Origin: Streptomyces sp. SA15 | GTDB taxonomy: Bacteria > Actinomycetota > Actinomycetes > Streptomycetales > Streptomycetaceae | Assembly: GCF_002291145.1 (NCBI RefSeq) | Contig: NZ_NTGE01000120.1 | Coordinates: 1 to 64,000 of the forward strand | Direction of reading: 5' to 3' | Length of the DNA: 64,000 bases | Shown: piece after piece, positions 1 through 8,724 of the stretch | Numbering within the stretch: position 1 is the stretch's first letter | Layout of the letters: every line of letters begins with the position of its first letter | The notes under the pieces: generated by a model | The model's input: only the letters and a program-made list of their open reading frames with translations | What the model was told of the DNA's origin: nothing | The model's database searches: none | Program-made: the position numbers and the translations under genes

Positions 1-761
1 GGACCGTTCGCGGTCGGAGCCTCGCCCGAGCGAGGCGGTGCCGAGGACGACGCGGCCGGCCCGGCGTCCGGGCGAGGCGGCACCGCACCCGACGCCGCTG
101 TACCGGCGCTCGAGCGGGGCGACCCGGCGTCCGGGCGAGGCGGTGCCGCGCTCGGCAGGGCCCCACCCGTGCTCTCCTGGCGCGTCTCGCGGCCCGCTGT
201 CGGTGGTGTGTCCGGGAAGCGGGCCGAGGCCTTGGGCGGGGGTGGGGGTGCGGAGGTGGTGTTGCGGGGGGACGTGGCCCACGGGTTCGGGGAGCGGAGT
301 CGGAAGGGCCGCGAGGTGGATCCCGGGCCGGCCCCGTCGGACTCGCTGCCGCGGTCGTCCTCGCTGCGCCGGGGCGCCGCGACGGCACCGGAGCCGTCAC
401 CGGCCGTCGACGCCCGGGCCGACGGCACGGTCGACCCGGCACCCGACGCCGATCCCGGCTCCGGAACGGCACCACGGGAGGTCGCCGGCCCCGGCTCGGT
501 GTTCGCCTGCGCGGTCGGCAGTCCCGGCCCCGAAGACCCGCTGGACCACTGACGGCCCGCCTCACCGGTCCTCTGTCGCCCGGTCGCGTCGAACACCTGG
601 CGATCTGATCCACCGGTTTCCTGCTGCCCGGTCCCGTCGAACCCCTGACGGCCCGCCGTCGGATTCCCCTGCGGGCCCGTTTCGTCGCCGTCCGCCTCTG
701 CCGTCGTCGGCGGCTGGAGCGGGCGTGGAGGAATGGAGGCGCGGCGCGCTTCCGTGCTCAT
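1..761 (-). CDS. Partial gene: proline/serine-rich N-terminus of an unidentified protein
   Basis: An open frame runs from an ATG at 761 leftward off the window edge for 253 codons without a stop. Codon third positions are strongly G/C, as expected for a real Streptomyces gene, and a G-rich stretch (ACGGGGGG) lies just upstream of the ATG. The visible part starts MSTEARRASIPPRPLQPP and is rich in Pro, Ser, Gly, Ala and Thr. A PPRPDAG motif occurs twice near the edge. It looks intrinsically disordered, like the cytoplasmic leader of a membrane or regulatory protein. No domain is visible, so no function is assigned. Opposite-strand frames here are low-complexity shadows. The gene is divergent from the deaminase at 985. 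Confidence 0.6.
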   Translation of the reverse strand, partial: MSTEARRASIPPRPLQPPTTAEADGDETGPQGNPTAGRQGFDGTGQQETGGSDRQVFDATGRQRTGEAGRQWSSGSSGPGLPTAQANTEPGPATSRGAVPEPGSASGAGSTVPSARASTAGDGSGAVAAPRRSEDDRGSESDGAGPGSTSRPFRLRSPNPWATSPRNTTSAPPPPPKASARFPDTPPTAGRETRQESTGGALPSAAPPRPDAGSPRSSAGTAASGAVPPRPDAGPAASSSAPPRSGEAPTANG

Positions 762-984
762 GCACCCCCCGTTTCCTCAGGCCCGGGCCGTCCCGGGCAC
801 GCATACCCGCATGGGGGGACCGGCATCCCGGCGCGGGCGTGCGACCGGGGGCGGAACGGTCCTCCGTGCGTGCGCGTCACTCTACGGGTTGTTCCTGGGC
901 GAACGGGAACCAGTCCGCGAGGCCGGGGCATCTGCCCGGAACGTCCCCCTACCCTGCGGTAATCCTGTCTGGCAGGCTGCGTTC

Positions 985-2187
985 ATGACTGCGCGCGCCG
1001 CCGACCGGGCCCGTTACGACCGGGCCACCGCCCATCTCGACGCCCCCCTCGCGATCGTGGACCTGGACGCCTTCGACGCCAACGCGGACGACCTCGTCCG
1101 CCGGGCCGGGGGCAAGCCGGTCCGGGTCGCCAGCAAGTCCGTACGCTGCCGGGCCCTGCTCGAACGCGTCCTGGCGAAGGACGGCTTCGCGGGCATCATG
1201 TCCTTCACCCTCGCCGAGTCCCTGTGGCTGGCGAGGAGTGGTTTCGACGACGTGCTGCTCGCCTATCCGTCCGCCGACCGCGCCGGGTACGCCGAGCTGG
1301 CCGCCGATCCCAAGCTGGCCGCCGCCGTGACCGTGATGGTCGACGACCCGGCGCAGCTCAGGCTCATCGACGAGGCGCGCGACGGCGGGCGTGAAGTGAT
1401 CCGTGTCTGCCTGGAGTTGGACACCTCGCTCAAGCTGCTCGGGGGGCGGGTGCGGGTCGGGGCGCGTCGGTCGCCGCTGCACTCCCCCGCCCAAGTCGCC
1501 GACATGGCACGTGTCGTGGCCCGGCGGCCGGGGTTCAAGGTCGTCGGGATCATGGCGTACGAGGGCCATGTCGCAGGCGTCGGTGACGCCGTGGCCGGGC
1601 GGCCCCTGCGTTCGCGTGCCGTACGGCTGATGCAGGCCACCGCCCGCCGGGAACTCGCCGAGCGGCGTGGCGAGGTCGTGCGCGCGGTCCGGGCCGTGGT
1701 GCCGGACCTGGAGTTCGTCAACGGCGGCGGCACGGGCAGCGTGCAGCACACCGCCGCGGAGGACGCGGTCACCGAGATCGGCGCCGGGTCGGGGCTGTAC
1801 GTACCGCGGCTGTTCGACAACTACACGTCGTTCAGCGGCCGTCCGGCCGCGCTGTTCGCCCAGCCCGTCGTACGGCGGCCGGGGGTCGGGGTCGTGACCG
1901 TCCTCGGCGGCGGTTATCCGGCCTCCGGTGCGGCCGGGCCGGACCGGCTGCCGGTGCCGTATCTGCCGGAAGGGCTGAAGTACGACCCCCAGGAGGGGCC
2001 CGGCGAGGTGCAGACGCCGCTGCTCGGCTCCCCGGCCGACGACCTGCTGATCGGCGACAAGGTGTGGTTCCGGCACGCCAAGGCCGGTGAGCTGTGCGAG
2101 CGGTTCGAGACGCTGCACCTGATCGAGGGGGACGCGGTGACGGGGACCGTCCCGACGTACCGGGGTGAGGGCCGCACGTTCCTGTAG
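985..2187 (+). CDS. Amino acid deaminase/aldolase, alanine racemase-like PLP enzyme
   Basis: A 400-residue fold-type III PLP enzyme, the family of alanine racemase and D-threonine aldolase. The motif RVASKSVR places the cofactor lysine at about K51. LDTSLKLLGGRVRVG and FVNGGGTGS follow the TIM-barrel pattern in which the glycine-rich segment binds the cofactor phosphate. Streptomyces homologues are annotated amino acid deaminase/aldolase. The reaction on D-amino or hydroxy-amino acids is inferred from the family and the substrate is unknown. The ATG at 985 is chosen because the family's N-terminus (LDAPLAIVDLDAF) begins some 20 residues later; the longer upstream frame is non-coding in character. 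It converges on the DUF2510 gene. Confidence 0.8.
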   Translation: MTARAADRARYDRATAHLDAPLAIVDLDAFDANADDLVRRAGGKPVRVASKSVRCRALLERVLAKDGFAGIMSFTLAESLWLARSGFDDVLLAYPSADRAGYAELAADPKLAAAVTVMVDDPAQLRLIDEARDGGREVIRVCLELDTSLKLLGGRVRVGARRSPLHSPAQVADMARVVARRPGFKVVGIMAYEGHVAGVGDAVAGRPLRSRAVRLMQATARRELAERRGEVVRAVRAVVPDLEFVNGGGTGSVQHTAAEDAVTEIGAGSGLYVPRLFDNYTSFSGRPAALFAQPVVRRPGVGVVTVLGGGYPASGAAGPDRLPVPYLPEGLKYDPQEGPGEVQTPLLGSPADDLLIGDKVWFRHAKAGELCERFETLHLIEGDAVTGTVPTYRGEGRTFL

Positions 2188-2203
2188 GTCGGCTTCTTGC
2201 AGG

Positions 2204-3115
2204 TCAGCCGGCCGGGCCGAGGCTGCTGCCCACGCCGCCGCCCGTGTCCGCGTCGTCGATCGACCGGATCCCCTCGGTGATCCGGTCCATGTCGGCGAGC
2301 GGCGGTCCGTCCGGTCCCGCGTCGAAGACGAACCGCACCAGGACCGGCGACTCGCTGCCGACGCTGGACGGGAACACCAGCGACTGCACATAGCCGCCGG
2401 GCCCGTCGGCCGTCGTCACCTGCCGGCGCACGAGGTACCCGGCGCGTCCGGCCACTGCGACCTGCCCGGACTTGACGGTCTTGTGCGACTCGATGCCTCC
2501 GTAGAGGCGCCGGCCGAGTGCGTCGCGGTCGTAGGCGTCGTCGGTGGCCTTCGAGATGTCCTGCTTCGCGAGGGCCTCGGGGGACTTCTCGTCGTTCTCG
2601 GTCACCGTGCGCGAGAAGACCGTGCCGTGCCGGCAGATGCCGACGCCGGCCGGGCAGTCGTAGGTGCCGTCCGTGGTCATGACCACGTCGTCGTCGGCGA
2701 CGTGCTGCGGCCTGACCCATCCGTCGGGCAACGGCAGGGTGATGCCGTTGAGTTCGTCGACGACGACGGCCGGGTCGTCGGCGGACGGCTCGGAGGTGGT
2801 CGGCGAGGGGGCGGGGGAGGCTGTGGACGCGGTGGGCGTGGAGGACGTCGCCGCGGGGTCCGCCACCGTGCCGCCGCCGTCGTCGTCCGCGCCGAGTACG
2901 GCCACTCCCGTGACGATCGCGGCGACGAGCACGACCCCGGCGATCGTGAGGGCGACGACGGCCTTCGCGCGTCCGGAGGCCCCGCCGGCCGGCTGCGGCG
3001 GCCCGGGTGCCTCGGGGGCACGCCGGTGTTCGGTCCACGCGGTCCCGTCCCACCAGCGCTCCAGGTGGGGAGCGTGGGGGTCGGCGTACCAGCCGGGCGG
3101 GGGCGTCATGCTCAT
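2204..3115 (-). CDS. DUF2510-type membrane-anchored protein with an external domain
   Basis: A 303-residue protein. Residues 6-29 (PPPGWYADP then RWWDGTAWTEH) are the DUF2510 motif. One transmembrane helix follows at about residues 50-75, then an acidic Ser/Thr/Pro linker and an extracytoplasmic domain of about 200 residues with a Cys pair (YDCPAGVGIC). DUF2510 proteins are common in actinobacteria and their role is unknown. The gene starts 21 bases after the SDR stop codon on the same strand, so it may be the last gene of the glnA4 operon, although its topology gives no hint of metabolism. A second ATG at 3109 is an equally possible start. Confidence 0.75.
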   Translation of the reverse strand: MSMTPPPGWYADPHAPHLERWWDGTAWTEHRRAPEAPGPPQPAGGASGRAKAVVALTIAGVVLVAAIVTGVAVLGADDDGGGTVADPAATSSTPTASTASPAPSPTTSEPSADDPAVVVDELNGITLPLPDGWVRPQHVADDDVVMTTDGTYDCPAGVGICRHGTVFSRTVTENDEKSPEALAKQDISKATDDAYDRDALGRRLYGGIESHKTVKSGQVAVAGRAGYLVRRQVTTADGPGGYVQSLVFPSSVGSESPVLVRFVFDAGPDGPPLADMDRITEGIRSIDDADTGGGVGSSLGPAG

Positions 3116-3136
3116 TCCGGCACTGTAGGGCGAGCC

Positions 3137-3919
3137 CTACAGCGGTGTGACGTACGCCCCCGAGATTCCGCCGTCGACCAGGAAGTCGGTGGCGTTCACG
3201 AAGGAGGAGTCGTCGCTGGCCAGGAAGGCGACGGCGGCGGCGATCTCCTCGGCCTCGGCGAACCGGCCGAGCGGGATGTGGACGAGCCGGCGGGCGGCAC
3301 GCTCGGGGTCCTTCGCGAACAGTTCCTGGAGCAGCGGGGTGTTCACCGGTCCGGGGCACAGGGCGTTGACCCGGATGCCCTCCCGCGCGAACTGCACGCC
3401 CAGTTCGCGGGACATGGCGAGGACGCCGCCCTTGGACGCGGTGTACGAGATCTGCGAGGTCGCCGCGCCCATCCGGGCCACGAAGGACGCCGTGTTGATG
3501 ATGGAGCCCTTGCCCTGGCGCCGCATGTAGGGGATCGCGGCCTTGCAGCACAGGTAGACGGACGTGAGGTTGACCTCCTGGACGCGCTTCCAGGCCTCCA
3601 GGCCGGTCTCCAGGATGGAGTCGTCGTCGGGCGGGGAGATGCCGGCGTTGTTGAAGGCGATGTCGACGCTGCCGTAGGTGTCGTACGCCGTCTTGAACAG
3701 CGCCTCGACCTGCTCGGGGTCGGTGACGTCGACCTTCACGAAGGTCCCGCCGGCCTCTTCGGCGGCGGCCTTGCCGCGCACCTCGTCCACGTCGCCGCAG
3801 ACGACGTGCGCGCCCTCGGAGGCGAGCCGGCGTGTGGTGGCGAGACCGATGCCGCTGCCGGCTCCGGTCACGACGGCGGTACGGCCCACGAGGCGGCGGC
3901 AGATGATTTCTTCGGTCAC
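3137..3919 (-). CDS. Short-chain dehydrogenase/reductase of the glnA4 operon
   Basis: A 260-residue classical SDR with every hallmark: cofactor motif TGAGSGIG (18-25), D64 in VDVTD, NNAG (90-93), catalytic S145, Y159 and K163 (YTASK), and the C-terminal VDGG. It oxidises or reduces an alcohol/carbonyl with NAD(P). Its GTG start at 3919 overlaps the aldehyde dehydrogenase stop in a GTGA, which decides the start and implies translational coupling. With the two upstream genes it fits stepwise oxidation of a gamma-glutamylated amino-alcohol: alcohol to aldehyde here, then aldehyde to acid by the dehydrogenase. That step order is inferred from context. Confidence 0.87.
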   Translation of the reverse strand: MTEEIICRRLVGRTAVVTGAGSGIGLATTRRLASEGAHVVCGDVDEVRGKAAAEEAGGTFVKVDVTDPEQVEALFKTAYDTYGSVDIAFNNAGISPPDDDSILETGLEAWKRVQEVNLTSVYLCCKAAIPYMRRQGKGSIINTASFVARMGAATSQISYTASKGGVLAMSRELGVQFAREGIRVNALCPGPVNTPLLQELFAKDPERAARRLVHIPLGRFAEAEEIAAAVAFLASDDSSFVNATDFLVDGGISGAYVTPL

Positions 3920-5319
3920 TGTGCGGGGCCCTCCGTGCTGATGAAGACGTTCTTGGTTTCGGTGAAGGCGGTGAGGGCGTCCGGGCCGAGTTCGCGGCCG
4001 ATGCCGGACTGCTTGTAGCCGCCGAAGGGGGTCCAGTAGCGGACGCTGGAGTGGGAGTTGACGGACAGGTTGCCGGCGCGGACCGCCTGCGAGACGCGCA
4101 GGGCGCGGCCGACGTCCCGGGTCCAGATGGAGCCGGAGAGGCCGTAGTCGGTGGCGTTCGCGAGCCGGATCGCCTCCGCCTCGTCCTCGAAGGGCAGGAC
4201 CACGGCGACCGGGCCGAAGACCTCCTCGACGGCCACGCGCGCGTGCGGGTCGACTCCGGTCAGGACGGTGGGCGGGAACCAGAAGCCGGGGCCTTCGGGG
4301 GCCTTGCCGCGGATGCCTTCGGCGTCGTCGGAGACGTACGAACGCACGCGGTCCAGTTGGACCCGGGAGATCAGGGGGCCCATGTCCGTCCGCTCGTCCG
4401 CCGGGTCGCCCACCAGGACCGACTCGATCGCGGGGCCGAGGAGGTCGAGGAAACGGTCGTAGGAGGAGCGCTGGACGAGGATGCGGGTGCGGGCGCAGCA
4501 GTCCTGGCCGGAGTTGTCGAGGAAGGACATGGGGGCGGCGGACGCGGCGGCTTCGAGGTCGGCGTCGGCGAAGACGATGTTGGGGCTCTTGCCGCCGAGT
4601 TCGAGGGTGACGCGCTTGAGGAGGGCTGACCCCTTGGCCAGCACCTGTTTGCCCACGGCCGTCGACCCGGTGAAGACGATCTTCGCCACGCCGGGGTGCT
4701 CGACGAGCGCGTTGCCCGCGACGGGGCCGTGGCCGGGCAGCACCTGGAACAGGCCCTCGGGCAGGCCGGCCTCCAGGGCGAGTTCGGCCAGGCGCAGGGC
4801 GGTGAGCGGGGTCGTCTCGGCGGGCTTGAGGATGACCGCGTTGCCGGCGGCGAGGGCCGGGGCGGTGCCCCAGGCCGCGATGGGCATGGGGAAGTTCCAG
4901 GGGGCGATCACGCCGACGACGCCCAGCGGTTCGAGGATCGTGACGTCGAGGCCGCCGGGCACCGGGATCTGTCGTCCGGTCAACCGCTCCACTCCCCCGG
5001 CCGCGTAGTCGAGCAGGTCGCGGACGTTGCCCGCCTCCCAGCGGGCGTTGCCGACGGTGTGTCCGGCCTCGCGGACCTCCAGCCGCGCCAGCTCCTCGAG
5101 GTGTTCGTCGACTGTCGTCGCGAACCGGCGCAGCAGGCGGGCGCGGTCGCCGGGTGCCAGGGCGGCCCACTGGGCCTGTGCCCGCGTGGCGCGTACGACG
5201 GCCGCGTCGACGTCGGCCTCGGTGGCGCCGGGGACGGTGGCGACGACCTCCTCGGTCGCCGGGTTCAGTACTTCGAGCTCGTACTCGTGGGACAACTCGG
5301 GGGACAAGTAGGGCCTCAC
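3916..5319 (-). CDS. NAD(P)-dependent aldehyde dehydrogenase of the glnA4 operon
   Basis: A 467-residue ALDH-superfamily enzyme. Visible landmarks are WNFP with N142, LKPAE with K165, FTGST, the general base E240 in LELGGKSPN, and the nucleophile C274 in SGQDCCART, followed by EEVFGPV. It oxidises an aldehyde to a carboxylate. The GTG start at 5319 overlaps the synthetase stop codon in a GTGA, and its own stop overlaps the SDR start the same way, so all three genes are coupled. Context suggests a gamma-glutamylated amino-aldehyde substrate, as in the Puu-like route for amines. The substrate is inferred. Confidence 0.88.
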   Translation of the reverse strand: MRPYLSPELSHEYELEVLNPATEEVVATVPGATEADVDAAVVRATRAQAQWAALAPGDRARLLRRFATTVDEHLEELARLEVREAGHTVGNARWEAGNVRDLLDYAAGGVERLTGRQIPVPGGLDVTILEPLGVVGVIAPWNFPMPIAAWGTAPALAAGNAVILKPAETTPLTALRLAELALEAGLPEGLFQVLPGHGPVAGNALVEHPGVAKIVFTGSTAVGKQVLAKGSALLKRVTLELGGKSPNIVFADADLEAAASAAPMSFLDNSGQDCCARTRILVQRSSYDRFLDLLGPAIESVLVGDPADERTDMGPLISRVQLDRVRSYVSDDAEGIRGKAPEGPGFWFPPTVLTGVDPHARVAVEEVFGPVAVVLPFEDEAEAIRLANATDYGLSGSIWTRDVGRALRVSQAVRAGNLSVNSHSSVRYWTPFGGYKQSGIGRELGPDALTAFTETKNVFISTEGPAQ

Positions 5320-6686
5320 AGGCGTTCGAAGGAGCGGCGGAGTTCCCAGTCGGTCACCGCGGCGTCGAACGCGTCCAGTTCGACGCGCGCCATGTTGCGG
5401 TAGTGCGCGACCACCTCGTCGCCGAAGGCGGCCTTGGCGATCGGGCTGTTCTCCCAGAGTTCGGCGGCCTCGCGGAGTGTCGTGGGGACGTGCGCGAAGT
5501 CGGCGGCGTAGGCGTTGCCGGGACAGGGCTCGGGCAGCTCCAGCTTCTGCTCGATGCCGTACAGGCCGGCCGCCACGAGTCCGGCCACGGCGAGGTGCGG
5601 ATTGACGTCGCCGCCGGGCAGCCGGTTCTCGAAGCGCAGGGAGCGGCCGTGGCCGACGACCCGCAGGGCGCAGGTGCGGTTGTCGTACCCCCAGGCAACG
5701 GCGGTCGGGGCGAAGGAGCCGGGCTGGAAGCGCTTGTAGGAGTTGATGTTGGGGGCGTAGAGGAGCGAGAAGTCGCGGAGTGCGGCGAGCTGTCCGGCGA
5801 GGAAGTACCGCATGGCGTCCGACATGCCGCCCTCGTCCTGGGGAGAACCCGCCATCGCGTTGTTGCCGGCGGCGTCCGCGAGCGAGAGGTGGATGTGGCA
5901 GGAGTTGCCCTCGCGCTCGTTGTACTTGGCCATGAAGGTGAGCGAGACACCCTCCTGGGAGGCGATCTCCTTGCTGCCGGTCTTGTAGATGGCGTGCTGG
6001 TCGCAGGTGACCAGGGCGTCGTCGTAGCGGAAGGCGATCTCGTGCTGGCCGGGGTTGCACTCGCCCTTGGCGGACTCGACGGTGAGACCGGCGGCCGCCA
6101 TCTCGTTGCGGATGCGGCGCAGCAGGGGCTCGATCCGGCCGGTCCCGAGCACCGAGTAGTCGATGTTGTACTGGTTGGCCGGTGTGAGCCCTCTGTAGTT
6201 CGCGTCCCAGGCCTGCTCGTAGGTGTCCTTGAAGACGATGAACTCCAGCTCGGTGCCGACCTGGGCGGTGTAGCCGTACTCGGCGAGGCGTTCCAGCTGG
6301 CGGCGCAGGATCTGGCGGGGGGCGGCGACGACCGGGGAGCCGTCGTTCCAGGCGAGGTCGGCGATGAGCATGGCCGTGCCCTCGTTCCAGGGGACGCGGC
6401 GCAGGGTGCTCAGGTCGGGGTGCATGGCGAAGTCGCCGTAACCACGGTCCCAGGAGGACATCGCGTAGCCGTCGACGGTGTTCATCTCCGTGTCGACGGC
6501 AAGGAGGTAGTTGCAGCCCTCGGTGCCGTGGTGGAGGACCTCGTCGAGGAAGAAACGGGCGGCGAACCGCTTGCCCTGAAGCCGCCCTTGCATGTCGGGA
6601 AAGGCCAGGACGACAGTGTCGATCTCACCGCCCGCGACGAGGGCGTGCAGCTCCTCGACGCCGAGCGGGGGTGTGCGGTCTGCCAC
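5316..6686 (-). CDS. glnA4: Glutamine synthetase-like gamma-glutamylamide synthetase (GlnA4 type)
   Basis: A 456-residue class I glutamine synthetase homologue. It has the N-terminal beta-grasp region, GTELEFIVF with the metal-binding Glu, GECNPGQHEIAFRY, and the nucleotide-binding C-terminal domain containing ENRLPGGDVNPHL. In S. coelicolor the paralogue GlnA4 does not make glutamine but ligates glutamate to ethanolamine. Synteny with an aldehyde dehydrogenase, SDR, FadR-type regulator and gamma-glutamyl hydrolase supports the same assignment here. The GTG start at 6686 has a GGAGG seven bases upstream. It is divergent from the regulator at 6773 and its promoter region holds the 23-base motif also found before the hydrolase gene. 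Confidence 0.88.
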   Translation of the reverse strand: MADRTPPLGVEELHALVAGGEIDTVVLAFPDMQGRLQGKRFAARFFLDEVLHHGTEGCNYLLAVDTEMNTVDGYAMSSWDRGYGDFAMHPDLSTLRRVPWNEGTAMLIADLAWNDGSPVVAAPRQILRRQLERLAEYGYTAQVGTELEFIVFKDTYEQAWDANYRGLTPANQYNIDYSVLGTGRIEPLLRRIRNEMAAAGLTVESAKGECNPGQHEIAFRYDDALVTCDQHAIYKTGSKEIASQEGVSLTFMAKYNEREGNSCHIHLSLADAAGNNAMAGSPQDEGGMSDAMRYFLAGQLAALRDFSLLYAPNINSYKRFQPGSFAPTAVAWGYDNRTCALRVVGHGRSLRFENRLPGGDVNPHLAVAGLVAAGLYGIEQKLELPEPCPGNAYAADFAHVPTTLREAAELWENSPIAKAAFGDEVVAHYRNMARVELDAFDAAVTDWELRRSFERL

Positions 6687-6727
6687 GGGAAAGCCTCCTT
6701 CGGCTTCTTCGGTCAGCCGGAAGCCCT

Positions 6728-6750
6728 AAGGTATTGGTGAGAACCATTGC
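6728..6750. promoter_or_regulatory. Probable operator, copy 1, between glnA4 and the FadR-type regulator
   Basis: A 23-base motif starts AAGGTATTGGTG and ends ACCATTGC. Its core TGGT-GAGA-ACCA is an inverted repeat of the kind bound by FadR/GntR proteins. The same 23 positions recur at 7548-7570 with 19 of 23 identical. It lies 22 bases before the regulator's ATG, in the shared region of the divergent genes. Binding by the adjacent regulator is inferred. Confidence 0.6.
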
Positions 6751-6772
6751 TTGGGAAGGGGGGCACGGCCAT

Positions 6773-7507
6773 ATGTCGGTGGACGCTGACGGCGGCCCGG
6801 ACGACCGGCTGACCCCGGTGCTGCGCCCGGTGCGGGCGGGCAACGGCTTCGAGGAGGCCCTGGAGCAGATCCTCCAGGTCGTACGGCTCGGCCTGGTGCC
6901 GGGCGGGGAACGGCTGCCCGCGGAGCGGGAGCTGGCGGAGCGGCTCGGGATCAGCCGGGTGACGCTGCGCGAGGTGCTGAAGGTGCTCCAGGACCAGGGC
7001 CTGGTCGAGTCGCGGCGCGGGCGGTACGGCGGAACGTTCGTCCTGCCCCGCACGGACGCGGGCGGCGAGGACGAGCTGCGGCGACGGATATCCGCGGTCG
7101 ACATCGAGGACGTCCTGCGCTTTCGGGAGGTCCTCGAGGTGGGCGCGGCGGGCCTGTGCGCGACGCACGGCCTGTCCGCGGAGCAGGCGGACCGGCTGCG
7201 GGAGGCGCTGGCCGCCACGCAGGACGCGCCGCTGACCGAGTACCGCCGCCTGGACACGCTGCTCCACCTCACCCTGGCCGAGCTGTGCGGCTCGCCGACG
7301 CTGACCGCGCAGTACGCGGCGGCACGGGCGTCGGTGAACGACCTGCTCGACTGCATCCCGCTCCTCGTACGCAACCTGGAGCACTCGCAGCGCCAGCACA
7401 CCGCGCTGGTCGAGTCGGTGCTCGACGGGGACGCGGACGGGGCGCGGGAGATGATGCGGGAGCACTGCGCGGGGACGGCGGCGCTGTTGCGGGGGTTCCT
7501 GGCGTGA
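6773..7507 (+). CDS. FadR-type GntR-family transcriptional regulator
   Basis: A 244-residue regulator. The N-terminal winged helix-turn-helix spans about residues 20-85, with the typical ERLPAERELAERLGISRVTLRE recognition region (residues 43-64) and the wing GRYGGTFV. A helical FCD-type effector domain fills the rest. The ATG at 6773 is preceded by GGAAGGGGGG; the longer upstream frame would run through the operator. It is divergent from glnA4 and followed by the gamma-glutamyl hydrolase gene. It probably controls both promoters through the repeated 23-base motif in response to an amine or a glutamylated intermediate, which is inference from layout. Confidence 0.85.
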   Translation: MSVDADGGPDDRLTPVLRPVRAGNGFEEALEQILQVVRLGLVPGGERLPAERELAERLGISRVTLREVLKVLQDQGLVESRRGRYGGTFVLPRTDAGGEDELRRRISAVDIEDVLRFREVLEVGAAGLCATHGLSAEQADRLREALAATQDAPLTEYRRLDTLLHLTLAELCGSPTLTAQYAAARASVNDLLDCIPLLVRNLEHSQRQHTALVESVLDGDADGAREMMREHCAGTAALLRGFLA

Positions 7508-7547
7508 GCGGCAAGAGCGCCCTTGCCGTCCGGGGTGACACTCGGCA

Positions 7548-7570
7548 AAGGTATAGGTGTAATCCATTGC
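7548..7570. promoter_or_regulatory. Probable operator, copy 2, before the gamma-glutamyl hydrolase gene
   Basis: This matches the motif at 6728-6750 in 19 of 23 bases: AAGGTATAGGTG, then four variable bases, then CCATTGC. The inverted-repeat core is weaker here (GGTGTAATCC). It sits 10 bases before the hydrolase ATG, where a bound repressor would block transcription. Confidence 0.55.
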
Positions 7571-7580
7571 GGGAGGGCGC

Positions 7581-8276
7581 ATGGCGGACAGGCCGTTGAT
7601 CGGGATCAGTACCTACCTGGAGGCCGGGGCGCGCTGGGGCGTGTGGGAGCTGGAGGCCGCGCTGCTGCCCGCCGGGTATCCGCGGCTCGTGCAGCGGTCG
7701 GGCGGGCTGGCCGCGATGCTCCCGCCGGACGCGCCGGAGCACGCCACCGCGACGGTCACCCGCCTCGACGGCCTGGTGATCGCGGGCGGCCCGGACGTCG
7801 AGCCGGTCCGCTACGGCGCCGAGACCGACCCCCGCACCGGGCCGCCCGCGCGCGCCCGGGACACCTGGGAGCTCGCGCTCATCGACGCGGCGCTGACGGC
7901 GGGCGTCCCGCTCCTCGGCATCTGCCGGGGCATGCAGCTGCTGAACGTCGCGCTGGGCGGCACGCTCGTGCAGCACATCGAGGGGCACGCGGAGGTCCCC
8001 GGCGTCTTCGGCCGGCACCTCGTGAAGCCGGTGCCGGGGACGTCGTACGCCGACGTCGTCCCGGAGGAGACGTCCGTGCCGACGTTTCACCACCAGGCCG
8101 TGGACCGCCTCGGCACGGGCCTGGTCCCGTCGGCGCACGCGGCGGACGGGACGGTCGAGGCCGTGGAGCTCCCCGGCGCCCGCTGGGTAGTGGGCGTGCA
8201 GTGGCACCCGGAGATGGGTGAGGACCTGCGGGTCATGCGCGCACTGGTCGAGGCTGCCTCTGGCACCGCTCCCTGA
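7581..8276 (+). CDS. Class I GATase-like gamma-glutamyl hydrolase (peptidase C26, PuuD-like)
   Basis: A 231-residue protein with the catalytic triad of the family: nucleophile C115 in GICRGMQLLN, and H209 and E211 in QWHPE. IAGGPDVEP (68-76) forms the oxyanion region. The closest functional class is gamma-glutamyl-gamma-aminobutyrate hydrolase, which cleaves glutamate from a gamma-glutamylated product. In this neighbourhood it would complete the route begun by GlnA4: glutamylate, oxidise, then release glutamate and the oxidised amine. It has its own copy of the putative FadR operator. A GGGAGG lies before the ATG. Confidence 0.85.
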   Translation: MADRPLIGISTYLEAGARWGVWELEAALLPAGYPRLVQRSGGLAAMLPPDAPEHATATVTRLDGLVIAGGPDVEPVRYGAETDPRTGPPARARDTWELALIDAALTAGVPLLGICRGMQLLNVALGGTLVQHIEGHAEVPGVFGRHLVKPVPGTSYADVVPEETSVPTFHHQAVDRLGTGLVPSAHAADGTVEAVELPGARWVVGVQWHPEMGEDLRVMRALVEAASGTAP

Positions 8277-8724
8277 GCCGCCGTTCTCTGAGCCGCGAGC
8301 ACGGGATGAATCCGGCCAACCACATAGCGCTACACCACTGCCCAGACTTCACCGCTTTGTCGATCGGTCCGGCCCCCGGGCCTGGGACACGGGCGGGAAC
8401 ACGGACGGCCGCTCGCGCATTGAACTGAAAGGCAGCGCTCGTTCGCCCGTCCCGCGCCCGCCGTGCTCACCGGCCCGGACGGCCGTCCAGCGCTGCTGGT
8501 CAGCCTCTTCGTCCCGGAGAGGGAATCCGCTCCCGGCCAGGCCCGGCGGCTGATCCACTGGCGCGAACTGTGAGGTCCGAGGACACCCAATGTGACATCG
8601 ATGTGACGGCCGCATGAAACGGTTTGCCGAACATGCGTAAGGTGCAGACAACTCATCAGAAGCGGTGCGCCGTGGCCGGCGCGCACGGGAAGCGCGACGA
8701 CGAGCGAAGGAGGGAGCCGGAGCG
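8277..8724. other. Intergenic stretch, no convincing gene
   Basis: There are 448 bases between the hydrolase and the XRE regulator. A 40-codon frame (ATG 8306 to 8428) and a frame ending at 8573 whose last codons read GRPALLVSLFVPERES then LIHWREL are open, but neither has a supported start or a recognised family. The second could be the tail of a decayed gene. The last 100 bases, which are less GC-rich, probably carry the promoter of the regulator. Confidence 0.4.

Noticed and set aside
38..988. Plus-strand 316-codon frame at the left edge
   Set aside because: Low-complexity Arg/Pro/Gly sequence; codon pattern supports the opposite-strand frame instead.
2165..4018. Plus-strand 617-codon frame
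   Set aside because: Antisense to the DUF2510 and SDR genes, which have clear domains.
8631..8645. CGAACATGCG as a LexA box
   Set aside because: Only a half-site; the second half does not match the palindrome.
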